A DNA stretch of 5,599 nucleotides from CAXGUU01 sp964012875 (GTDB taxonomy: Bacteria; Pseudomonadota; Gammaproteobacteria; Ga0077536). Every line of letters begins with the position of its first letter. Position 1 is the first letter of the stretch. The stretch covers positions 1 through 5,599 of the forward strand of contig CAXGUU010000222.1 of NCBI GenBank assembly GCA_964012875.1, given 5' to 3'. The position numbers were made by a program, and so were the translations under genes. This document shows positions 1 to 5,599 of this stretch, one piece after another. The notes under the pieces are model-generated. The model saw only the letters and a list, made by a program, of their open reading frames with translations, was not told the origin of the DNA and did not search any database.

Positions 1-158
1 ATGGACGAGCACCAGCGCGCCGAAGGACTCGACGCCGAGCGCGCGCGCTGTAATCAGCGTTGCGCCGAGCGCCAGCAAACCGCCGAAGAAGCGCCCCCGA
101 CCATCTTCACGAAGTTGCGGAATATTCTCGAACCCGTGCGTCGTAGCGTGTCATCCAT
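1..158 (-). pseudogene. N-terminus of a flippase-like membrane protein (MOP/Wzx-type), frameshifted, runs off left edge
   Basis: The minus strand from an ATG at 158 reads MDDTLRRTGSRIFRNFVKMV and then hits a TGA at 56-54, after 34 codons. In the next frame, open from about base 99 to the edge, the protein continues as GRFFGGLLALGATLITARAL and then GVESFGALVLVH. Joined, these resemble the start of polysaccharide/oligosaccharide flippases: a short basic cytoplasmic tail, a first glycine-rich membrane helix, then an ARALGxxxFG turn into helix 2. The frames join at a run of five G (C at 94-98 on the plus strand); one more G would restore a single frame (VGGRFFGG). This may be a sequencing or assembly error, a real inactivating deletion, or less likely a switchable tract. 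The gene starts 39 bases after the nucleotidyltransferase stop, so it fits as the third gene of the operon. By family it would move a lipid-linked substrate across the inner membrane. The family call rests on about 50 residues. Confidence 0.6.
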
Positions 159-197
159 GCAATGGCTAACTGTAGGCCCGGTTCTGGAAATCCAACA

Positions 198-1106
198 TCA
201 ACGGAAACCGCCGCGCCGGTAAAGTCGCCAGAGTACCGGCCAGGCAAAAAGCAACGGGTACCGGTGTTGCAATGGACTGGCTTCCTCGCGGATATCGCTA
301 TGACGCTCCACCTTCCACAGTACGTATGCCAGTGCATCATTAAACGTAAGTGCCGCCTTGAGCAGGCGCGCGGCGGAAAGAAATTTTCCGAGCGCGCGCC
401 GATGCCACCATCTGCTGGCTGAACCGCGCGGACTTTCGGGGCTGGGACTGACTGTCCAGCCGTCGCTGGCAGCTGAAAGCCAGCCGCTGGATCGCGCGAC
501 CGATGAGGTCAACTGATCGAAGTGATCGCGATTATGATTGACGAGTTCAATGCTTTTGTCCTGACCTTCACTACGCAATTCGCAGGCGTAGGTGTTACGC
601 AAGGCCGCGGTCCATAGTTCGTCCGTCGTGAAGTGACTGTCCAGCAGCGGCGCGGTTTCCTCAATAACGCGTGTGGCCGATCTGAGTGCGGCGGACTTCA
701 GCGTCGCCAGAATCTCATCATTACGCACGAACACGGTGTCAAACGGCTGCGCGAATCGAGCCCAAAAATAGCTGTGAAAATCGTTGGCTATCGCGTTGAA
801 AAATGCGTTTGTCGACACAACCGCGTATTTGGCTGCAACCTGTTCGCCATTCATGTCGGTCTGCAAATGGTAGACGTTGGGCGCGAGCAGGTAGTTCGCG
901 CACGCTTGCACAGGACTGGAATATGCCGAGTAGCTATCGATTAACACGTAGAAATCAAGGAGGGTCGAACGGTTACCGCGCAACCATGACCCGTATAGCA
1001 GTACCGCATCGGTATGGTCACCAAATCGCTCACGCAGCAGTTCGGCAACGTGCGCTGGCCAATGAGCGGTTTCTTTGGCCTCAACGATAGGCACGCTTGG
1101 TACCAC
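198..1106 (-). CDS. Tam41-like nucleotidyltransferase, possible CDP-diacylglycerol synthase (phosphatidate cytidylyltransferase)
   Basis: A 302-residue protein from a GTG at 1106. The nucleotidyltransferase signature YGSWLRG is at residues 38-44, followed by LLDFYVLID with Asp51 and Asp57. Usual polymerase-beta-type enzymes have D-x-D; here the second position is Tyr and the next acid is six residues on. That spacing matches, from memory, the LDLIFAVDD motif of mitochondrial Tam41. Other blocks parallel Tam41 in the same order: NVYHL (77-81), KYAVVSTN (93-100), HSYFWARFAQP (111-121), FTTDELW (159-165), then a DKSIELVNHNRDHFDQL stretch (183-199). Tam41 makes CDP-diacylglycerol from phosphatidate and CTP at the membrane. 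The C-terminus (about 250-302) is aromatic and basic, ending LWRLYRRGGFR, which could bind membrane. The gene overlaps the end of the CDP-alcohol transferase gene by 26 bases, so coupling is likely, and its product could supply that enzyme's substrate. A GTG at 1094 is an alternative start. The fold is fairly certain; the substrate is inferred. Confidence 0.75.
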   Translation of the reverse strand: MVPSVPIVEAKETAHWPAHVAELLRERFGDHTDAVLLYGSWLRGNRSTLLDFYVLIDSYSAYSSPVQACANYLLAPNVYHLQTDMNGEQVAAKYAVVSTNAFFNAIANDFHSYFWARFAQPFDTVFVRNDEILATLKSAALRSATRVIEETAPLLDSHFTTDELWTAALRNTYACELRSEGQDKSIELVNHNRDHFDQLTSSVARSSGWLSAASDGWTVSPSPESPRGSASRWWHRRALGKFLSAARLLKAALTFNDALAYVLWKVERHSDIREEASPLQHRYPLLFAWPVLWRLYRRGGFR

Positions 1107-2268
1107 TGAATTCCGCGAATGCGCACGGGAAATCCGAAGCTGCCGTCGGCACCTCCAGCCAGGAGTGAAGCGGCCCATGGCGAAAGCGTTCGACGATGGC
1201 GTAGCCCAATCGGCCCAGTAGAATCAACGAACTCGTCGCTGTCCACAGAACGATGCCCACGAAGCCAATGTCCGGGCGGCCTGCGATGGTTGCCACACTC
1301 AGAATGACCATACAGGGATTGCGGCGCGCGGTGATCAGCCGGAAATAGGCATCGAATGGCCGCCAGGCAAACATGCTGCAACGGCCCAAGGCATGAAACG
1401 CGCCTTCGATTAAGCGACCGCCGATGTATCCACCGACGATCGCAAGGTTCAGGGTAGAAATGTCGTAGCCGGCAAGCGGCTCACTGAGATTAAGGCCTAG
1501 GCCCCAGTACACGTACCAGAATGGCGGATGCACGATGTCCATGCCGTGGTCCATCACATGTCCGATGCGGCTGCTCGTTACGGTAACCCGCGCCAGTTTT
1601 CCATCAACCGTGTCGAGCAGCGTCATTATCCAGCCGCAAATGAGACCACTAATGAACCACCCATGCGCAAACAGCGTCATTGCCGATAACATAAAAACTA
1701 CGCCCGCCAGCGTGACGGCATTGGCACTGATGCTATGGTCGGCGCACCAGGCGACGATGTGGCGGGCCGGCTTGGGCCACCACCACTTGGTCACGAAATC
1801 AGTGATTCCCTTATATGAATTTCCGTAGAGCAGCGCCTCCAATTCACCTTTTCGCGCCGGGCTTACGGCTTCCAGCAGGGGCGGTTCTGTGCGTCGCAGA
1901 TGGTCGTCATACGCATACAAAGATTGGGTGAAAATAATTTTCAGTTTGCTACCCGTGGCGGTGGATTGGCTGAACGACGCTAACATGGTATCGAAATGAT
2001 CCTGATGGCCATGCGCCGCCGCGATAGTGCCCTTGTTGTCGGCGGCCAGCACTACGTTGCGCTGGACCAATAAGCCCTGAAGCGTTTTGATCTCAAATAA
2101 AAAGCGTTGGTCGATGATCAGGATTCGATCCGTTGCAGGTGGCGTTTCGTCCTTAAGCCTGACGTCGACGATACCAATCGCGCTCAGTTGGCGACGCAAT
2201 CGTGTGTTATTGTCCAGTCCCCACAAGTCGACCGAGCAATGGCCAATCAATACAGCGCCGATGGTCAT
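1081..2268 (-). CDS. CDP-alcohol phosphatidyltransferase family membrane protein with N-terminal degenerate nucleotidyltransferase-like domain
   Basis: A 395-residue protein. The full CDP-alcohol phosphotransferase signature DxxDGxxAR-x8-GxxxDxxxD is present: DTVDGKLAR at 219-227, Gly236, Asp240 and Asp244. In this family these acids bind metal and catalyse displacement of CMP from a CDP-lipid by an alcohol or alcohol phosphate. The block YGNSYKGITDFVTKWWWPKP (148-167) leads into the membrane part, with hydrophobic helices near 181-217, 245-262, 270-290, 315-330 and 333-358. Residues 1-130 are not membrane-like. WGLDNNTRLRRQLSAIGI (16-33) and LIIDQRFLFEIKTLQGLL (50-67) recall sugar/alcohol-phosphate nucleotidyltransferase domains, as in fused inositol-phosphate cytidylyltransferase/transferase enzymes, but the glycine-rich LxAGxGxRL loop is absent, so it is probably inactive or a binding domain. 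It is first in an operon with the Tam41-like gene, behind a good promoter. The ATG has no clear Shine-Dalgarno; AGGAG lies 24 bases upstream, too far. The alcohol acceptor is unknown. Confidence 0.85.
   Translation of the reverse strand: MTIGAVLIGHCSVDLWGLDNNTRLRRQLSAIGIVDVRLKDETPPATDRILIIDQRFLFEIKTLQGLLVQRNVVLAADNKGTIAAAHGHQDHFDTMLASFSQSTATGSKLKIIFTQSLYAYDDHLRRTEPPLLEAVSPARKGELEALLYGNSYKGITDFVTKWWWPKPARHIVAWCADHSISANAVTLAGVVFMLSAMTLFAHGWFISGLICGWIMTLLDTVDGKLARVTVTSSRIGHVMDHGMDIVHPPFWYVYWGLGLNLSEPLAGYDISTLNLAIVGGYIGGRLIEGAFHALGRCSMFAWRPFDAYFRLITARRNPCMVILSVATIAGRPDIGFVGIVLWTATSSLILLGRLGYAIVERFRHGPLHSWLEVPTAASDFPCAFAEFSGTKRAYR
1111..1114 (-). promoter_or_regulatory. Shine-Dalgarno-like GGAA for the nucleotidyltransferase GTG start
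   Basis: On the minus strand GCGGAATTCA sits directly before the GTG at 1106, giving a GGAA four bases from the start codon, inside the last codons of the upstream gene. This favours 1106 over the far longer reading from ATG 1178. The GTG at 1094 has only GTGG eight bases ahead of it. The spacing is short, so the choice is not certain. Confidence 0.4.
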
Positions 2269-2300
2269 GTTATGATGGAACCAGTGTAAAAACTCCTGTA

Positions 2301-2329
2301 ATTATAATAAGTTACTTCCATGGCGGCAA
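2301..2329 (-). promoter_or_regulatory. Sigma-70-type promoter for the CDP-alcohol transferase operon
   Basis: On the minus strand TTGCCG (2329-2324) is followed after exactly 17 bases by a perfect TATAAT (2306-2301). Transcription would begin near 2294, leaving a leader of about 26 bases before the ATG at 2268. This is the best promoter match in the window and lies in its most AT-rich stretch. Confidence 0.65.
2303..2308 (+). promoter_or_regulatory. -10 element facing the metallophosphoesterase gene
   Basis: ATTATAAT at 2301-2308 is its own reverse complement, so a perfect TATAAT also reads on the plus strand. Its start site would be near 2315, about 33 bases before the GTG at 2348. The matching -35 position (about 2280-2285, ACCAGT) is poor, so the promoter in this direction is weaker or needs an activator. 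Confidence 0.4.
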
Positions 2330-2347
2330 AGCAGGGGTCAGGCGACT

Positions 2348-3223
2348 GTGCGTTTCATACATATTACTGATCCGCACCTGAGTTCACTTGCGGGCAGCAA
2401 TTTCTGGCGCCTGCGTGGCAAGCGGCGGTTGGGTTATCTGTCATGGACGCGGAATCGTCGCCACTTCCACAAGTGCAGCGTCCTGGAGACAATGTTCGAC
2501 GCCGTTGTTGGGCGGCAGCCCGACTACATCGCAATCACGGGCGACCTGGTGCAAATCGGATTACCACAGGAATTGGCCGAAGCGCGCCAGTGGCTGGACC
2601 GGATGGCCGGCATCGCACCGCTTCTGCTGGTACCGGGCAATCACGACGTTTACCAGTCTGATTCGATCAAGGGCATCAAAACGGCATGGCGTGATTACCT
2701 GCCGGATGACATGAGTGGTGACGGCTTTCCGCATGTGGTCACGCAAGGGAAGATGAAATTTATTCTCGTAAACTCGTCCTCGCCGCAGCCTTTCTGGTCT
2801 GCCGGTGGTACCGTCGATGGCGAACAAATGCGGCGGCTTGAGAACATCTTGTCTGCGGGTGATGACGCGTTTCGCTGTGTCCTGGTTCATCATCCGCCAT
2901 TGCCGGGGCTATGTGCGCCCCGCAAGGCCATGAGCAATGCATCCGAATTCGCCGACCTTCTCAAGCGTTACGATGTGGAATTAACGCTTTACGGCCATGT
3001 CCACCGTAACCAGGAAAATGTCGTCGCGCGTCACTCACGTATCCTTTCGACGGCGTCGGCTTCGAACACCGGTCCACCGGCGCCGGCTGCGTTCCGCTGT
3101 TTCGATATCGGGTTTGAGCCTGCGATGACACGCGTATATTCGCGCCTAATGAGTCTTGACCTTAAGTCCGGGCAGTTTCGAACGGCAGACGAGCAGACTT
3201 GGGATTACGCCCCGGCGTCTTAA
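2348..3223 (+). CDS. Calcineurin-like metallophosphoesterase
   Basis: A 291-residue protein from a GTG at 2348, with AGGGG at 2333-2337 as a probable ribosome site. Every metal-site block of the family is present: DPH (Asp8, His10), GDLVQ (Asp66), GNHD (Asn98, His99), VHHPP (His181/182) and GHVH (His217, His219), so an active two-metal phosphohydrolase is expected. The nearest familiar relatives are the Icc/CpdA-type cyclic-nucleotide phosphodiesterases, but the family is broad. Residues 18-42 (RLRGKRRLGYLSWTRNRRHF and following) form a very basic, aromatic insertion just after the first motif, which would suit binding to membrane or an anionic lipid. No signal peptide is seen, so it is cytoplasmic or peripheral. 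It diverges from the CDP-alcohol transferase operon across a shared promoter region. A role removing a head-group phosphate after that transferase is possible; cAMP hydrolysis is the alternative. Its stop overlaps the end of lptG. Confidence 0.85.
   Translation: MRFIHITDPHLSSLAGSNFWRLRGKRRLGYLSWTRNRRHFHKCSVLETMFDAVVGRQPDYIAITGDLVQIGLPQELAEARQWLDRMAGIAPLLLVPGNHDVYQSDSIKGIKTAWRDYLPDDMSGDGFPHVVTQGKMKFILVNSSSPQPFWSAGGTVDGEQMRRLENILSAGDDAFRCVLVHHPPLPGLCAPRKAMSNASEFADLLKRYDVELTLYGHVHRNQENVVARHSRILSTASASNTGPPAPAAFRCFDIGFEPAMTRVYSRLMSLDLKSGQFRTADEQTWDYAPAS
3220..3223. other. Tail-to-tail gene overlap using a shared TTAA
   Basis: The phosphoesterase ends with TAA at 3221-3223 on the plus strand and lptG ends with TAA read from 3222-3220 on the minus strand. 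Both stops share the self-complementary TTAA. There is no intergenic space for a terminator, so each transcript must run into the other gene or end by another means. Confidence 0.9.
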
Positions 3224-4287
3224 GACTGGCGCGAAGTTGCCAGGAGAGCGACCAGTAGTATTGCGATCGGGGGGGCGAATGCGGCGATCGCGGGCGCGAC
3301 ATTGAACAATTCAGTCGATTGCCCGCTTACCTGCTGCAGCAGGTAGAAGGTCACACCAATTGCGCCGCCAATCACGATTCGAAAGCCAGTAGATCGTGGC
3401 TGCGCGCCGCCGAGCACAATCGGCAAGGCGAGCAGCGTCATTGCGATGACCGATACAGGAACGCTCATTTTTCGCCAGTAAATACCTTCCATCGCGATAT
3501 TGTCTACCCCTGAATCTGCGGTGGAGCGCAGGTAATGGTAGAGATCGACGGTGGACAGCGTATCGATGGGCGCAACCAGCGTCTGTAACTGTTCGGGTGA
3601 GAGGAAACTGTGCCACTCAAGTATCCGGCTTTCTTTGTAGGTCAGTTTTTCGCCGTTGATTTCTGATTCTTTCGCCTGCAGCAAGCGCCATTTCGGGTGT
3701 AGGGCAATTTCCGCCGACTCCGCCGTGATGAGTCGCTGTAAGCGGCCGTCGCCGCTGAGTTCGAAAATTTCTATTGCCGTTGGTATGCGGCCGTAATCGA
3801 TGCCACCAATTCGCAGGATGCGGTTCTGGTCACGACTCCAGAATTCATCTCCGCCGCGCTCAGTCTGGGTCAGCGCGCGAGCCCGGAATTCCTGAGCCTG
3901 CGTCTCCGCCAGCGGCACGACGTAAGTCTGGGCGAATACCGTAGCGCCCGCGATCAGGATCGAGATTATCAAAAGTATCGATATCAAGGTCCGTTTCGAT
4001 GTTCCTGCGGCTCGTATTGCAACCAGCTCGTAATGATTCGCGAGGGCTCCCAGGCCCAGGATCGATCCAAGTAGTGCTGCCACGGGAAGTAATTCCACGA
4101 CCAGTGCCGGGATTGTCAGCAGCACAACTGCCAGCGCGTCGCTCGTGCCGAAGCTGCCTCTGCCAACGTCCTCCAATGCCTCGGTTAAATTGAGAAAACT
4201 GAAAAGTACCAACAGCAGCGTCATCACCACGGCAGTCGTGATGAACAACTGCCGTGCGATATAGGTAGCAAGTAGAACGGGTTTCAT
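3220..4287 (-). CDS. lptG: LPS export ABC transporter permease LptG
   Basis: A 355-residue inner-membrane permease. With LptF and the ATPase LptB it forms the LptB2FG complex that pulls lipopolysaccharide out of the inner membrane and passes it to LptC/LptA. The layout is typical: three helices (about 12-34, 55-80, 101-124), a periplasmic beta-jellyroll domain (about 130-260, with RILRIGGIDYGR and LQRLITAESAEI) and three more helices (about 274-292, 301-320, 330-350). The cytoplasmic coupling segment ANHYELVAIRAAG (83-95) carries Glu87, matching the glutamate that contacts LptB in known homologues. The ATG at 4287 overlaps the lptF stop as ATGA and gives a normal LptG start, MKPVLLATYIARQLF; a start at 4356 would add 23 non-homologous residues from within lptF. 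LptB, LptC and LptA are not in the window. Confidence 0.96.
   Translation of the reverse strand: MKPVLLATYIARQLFITTAVVMTLLLVLFSFLNLTEALEDVGRGSFGTSDALAVVLLTIPALVVELLPVAALLGSILGLGALANHYELVAIRAAGTSKRTLISILLIISILIAGATVFAQTYVVPLAETQAQEFRARALTQTERGGDEFWSRDQNRILRIGGIDYGRIPTAIEIFELSGDGRLQRLITAESAEIALHPKWRLLQAKESEINGEKLTYKESRILEWHSFLSPEQLQTLVAPIDTLSTVDLYHYLRSTADSGVDNIAMEGIYWRKMSVPVSVIAMTLLALPIVLGGAQPRSTGFRIVIGGAIGVTFYLLQQVSGQSTELFNVAPAIAAFAPPIAILLVALLATSRQS
3328..3345. repeat. 18-bp perfect palindrome inside lptG
   Basis: TACCTGCTGCAGCAGGTA is fully self-complementary with no loop. It lies in the codons for Tyr-Leu-Leu-Gln-Gln-Val of a membrane helix of LptG, near the gene's 3' end. Preferred CTG and CAG codons for a Leu-Leu-Gln-Gln run can produce it by chance. 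No second copy was noticed. Confidence 0.5.
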
Positions 4288-5336
4288 TGCAGCTGCCGTC
4301 GTCGGTGGAATTCCCACATTAGGATTGCCGACAGCATCAGCCCATGAATCCACCACAAGGTGTCGATCTCGGACTGCTCGATCCAGTTGCGTCCCAACCC
4401 GAGCAGGTTGTAGTAAACAGCGTAAATGGCGAGCGCGACAGGCAGACGTGTGTACCGGGAATGGCGGGGGCGCGTATCGATCATCGTGAATGCGGCGATG
4501 GTTAAAACGATGACCGATATCGGCGTCGACAGGCGCCAGTGGAACTCTGCCCGGTCGTGAGGCTCCCCGGACAGCACCAGTGCAGTGGAGGGCTCAGCCT
4601 TGCGGCGGTAACGACTGTCAATTTCTTGCTGTGCGTCGAGGGTCAGTGACAGGCGTTTGAATTGACCCAGGAAATCCGTGTCGGTATCGGCGCGGCGTAA
4701 TATCGTCGCATCAGACAGGATCAGTCGGTGAGTGGTCGGCGTCGTATAGGCTTCCAGGGTACCGCCCGGTGACGAAATGGTTTGCAGGGAATCTTCGTTG
4801 CGCTCGCGAATGAAAACCCCCGACAGCTCGGTCCCGGATTCATCGATGCCCTCCACATAAACTACGCGTTCTGCGTCGTTGTATACGTAAAACCGGTGGG
4901 CCTTGATGCGGTTCAGTTCTGACGATGACTGTGCAGCGTCTTTGACTCCATACATCGCGGCATAGGCCCACGGCCGAACATGCCACGACATGACAGCGAC
5001 CACCGTTGCTAGCATCAGGGCAAGAATTGCCAGCGGCAGCTGGATCTTCGTACGACGCATTCCTCCTGCGCGGAAAGCGGCCATTTCACCATGCATGGCG
5101 AGGCGCCCGAAGCCGACGATGAGTCCGAAGAAAAACCCGATAGGCAACAGCACTTCCAGCGCGATGACCGATTTGTAGAATGTCAGCTGCCAGACTTCGG
5201 TGGTGTTGAACAGGCCGCTGGCGGCGTCGCTCAGAAAACGGGTCAGGCTGTAGGCAAGAAAGATCACCGTCAGTACACTGGCAACGGCAATGAAGCTCGT
5301 GCCGATTTCGCGCATGAGATAACGATTGAGGATCAC
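4284..5336 (-). CDS. lptF: LPS export ABC transporter permease LptF
   Basis: A 350-residue partner of LptG in the LptB2FG exporter. It begins ILNRYLMREIGTSF, the usual LptF opening, and has helices near 12-34, 56-78 and 98-118. The periplasmic beta-rich domain spans about 125-262 (HRFYVYNDAERVVYVEGID, then GVFIRERN), followed by helices at about 270-287, 296-314 and 326-342. The coupling helix HGEMAAFRAGG (82-92) has Glu84, the position known to engage LptB. The start is GTG at 5336. An in-frame ATG at 5315 is possible but would cut into the conserved N-terminus. No good Shine-Dalgarno precedes the GTG (CCAATACACACC). It is followed directly by lptG with a 4-base overlap. Length and architecture are normal. 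Confidence 0.96.
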   Translation of the reverse strand: MILNRYLMREIGTSFIAVASVLTVIFLAYSLTRFLSDAASGLFNTTEVWQLTFYKSVIALEVLLPIGFFFGLIVGFGRLAMHGEMAAFRAGGMRRTKIQLPLAILALMLATVVAVMSWHVRPWAYAAMYGVKDAAQSSSELNRIKAHRFYVYNDAERVVYVEGIDESGTELSGVFIRERNEDSLQTISSPGGTLEAYTTPTTHRLILSDATILRRADTDTDFLGQFKRLSLTLDAQQEIDSRYRRKAEPSTALVLSGEPHDRAEFHWRLSTPISVIVLTIAAFTMIDTRPRHSRYTRLPVALAIYAVYYNLLGLGRNWIEQSEIDTLWWIHGLMLSAILMWEFHRRRQLQ

Positions 5337-5441
5337 GGTGTGTATTGGCGACCGTTTGTGCTGGTTGGGGACTGTCGGGAAAAAACCGGGTTAGTTGCGC
5401 GGCCAGAGAACGATCATGCGGATTCGGCGTGCGAAGCGCAA
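5337..5441. other. Short divergent intergenic region between lptF and the exported-protein frame
   Basis: About 105 bases separate the lptF start from the proposed TTG start on the plus strand. The lptFG promoter should lie here or further right, but no convincing -35/-10 pair was found on either strand. A G/A-rich stretch (GGGAAAAAACCGGG near 5377-5390) is the only striking composition feature. Confidence 0.4.
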
Positions 5442-5599
5442 TTGCGTCGGCGTGCCCGACGCGCGGCGTGGCTGGCGGTCGCGATCACGTGTTGCGTATC
5501 AACGGCTTCTGTTATAGCTCAGACAGTGGAACGCCGGGTCTTGACTGTCATCGCCGATGAAGCAACGCAGAGCGAACGCAAAGATCAACTCAGCGTTCG
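5442..5599 (+). CDS. Partial exported protein with N-terminal signal peptide, function unknown
   Basis: From a TTG at 5442 the frame is open to the window edge, giving 52 codons. It begins LRRRARRAAWLAVAITCCVS and continues TASVIAQTVERRVLTVIADE. This has the three parts of a Sec signal peptide: an arginine-rich start, a hydrophobic core (WLAVAITCCV) and a small-residue cleavage site, probably after Val-Ile-Ala before Gln. GAAG at 5433-5436 lies five bases ahead of the TTG and could be its ribosome site. No in-frame ATG exists; a GTG at 5358 is a second option but would place 28 residues before the signal. The overlapping frames are cysteine- and arginine-rich and not protein-like. The mature protein is expected in the periplasm or envelope. 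Too little is visible to name a family; it is not recognisably PepA, a common divergent neighbour of lptF. Confidence 0.5.
   Translation, partial: MRRRARRAAWLAVAITCCVSTASVIAQTVERRVLTVIADEATQSERKDQLSV

Noticed and set aside
1..222. Plus-strand frame of 73 residues at the left edge
   Set aside because: It is antisense to the flippase-like segment, Arg/Gln-rich without recognisable structure, and explained by the minus-strand coding.
1107..1178. Longer nucleotidyltransferase start at ATG 1178
   Set aside because: It adds 24 Arg-rich residues that are only the out-of-frame reading of the CDP-alcohol transferase C-terminus, with a 98-base overlap; the GTG at 1106 has a ribosome-site-like GGAA.
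941..1381. 146-residue minus-strand frame
   Set aside because: It overlaps both the CDP-alcohol transferase and nucleotidyltransferase genes in another frame; the His/Arg/Pro-rich composition is typical of a shadow reading.
2293..2297. AGGAG on the minus strand as the ribosome site of the CDP-alcohol transferase
   Set aside because: It is 24 bases from the ATG, has no usable start codon at normal distance, and coincides with the predicted transcription start.
2320..2370. ATG at 2320 as a start for the phosphoesterase
   Set aside because: It is out of frame with the phosphoesterase and reaches a stop after 16 codons; the GTG at 2348 gives the expected MRFIHITDPHL start.
4288..4356. Longer lptG start at 4356
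   Set aside because: The extra 23 residues lie within lptF and are not LptG-like; the ATGA overlap at 4284-4287 is the usual arrangement.
5511..5550. tRNA-like stretch GTTATAGCTCAGACAGTGGA
   Set aside because: It recalls the D-arm consensus, but no T-arm (GGTTCGA-type) sequence or acceptor stem pairing follows, and it lies inside the signal-peptide frame.
5345..5560. Plus-strand frame of 71 residues
   Set aside because: It is rich in Cys, Gly, Arg and Ser with no domain-like pattern; the neighbouring frame encodes a clear signal peptide and stays open to the edge.

Overview
This window looks like a chromosomal segment of a Gram-negative proteobacterium, probably a gammaproteobacterium of moderate to fairly high GC. 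The main reason is an lptF-lptG pair, the inner-membrane permease genes of lipopolysaccharide export. The species cannot be named from the sequence. Almost all of it is coding. There are five complete genes, one broken gene at the left edge and one partial gene at the right edge. No rRNA, tRNA, CRISPR array or insertion sequence is visible.

Left half (1-2268, all minus strand) reads as one operon. First comes a membrane CDP-alcohol phosphatidyltransferase with an unusual N-terminal domain (1081-2268). Then comes a nucleotidyltransferase (198-1106) whose motifs run parallel to the mitochondrial CDP-diacylglycerol synthase Tam41. Last comes the N-terminus of a polysaccharide/lipid flippase-like protein (1-158), which is frameshifted at a short G run and leaves the window. 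Read together, the three genes suggest a lipid pathway: make CDP-diacylglycerol (or a similar CDP-activated compound), transfer the phosphatidyl group to an alcohol, and perhaps move a product across the membrane. This is the most unusual part of the window.

Middle (2269-3223): a compact 79-base divergent promoter region separates this operon from a plus-strand metallophosphoesterase (2348-3223). The phosphoesterase has all the usual metal-binding motifs and a very basic loop near its N-terminus. It could be the phosphatase step of the same lipid pathway, but that is inference.

Right half (3220-5336, minus strand): lptF (4284-5336) and lptG (3220-4287) overlap at ATGA and are surely co-translated. 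The end of lptG meets the end of the phosphoesterase gene tail to tail within a shared TTAA. To the right of lptF, on the plus strand, a frame open to the window edge (5442-5599) encodes a likely signal peptide and the first residues of an exported protein. The theme of the window is envelope lipid biogenesis.
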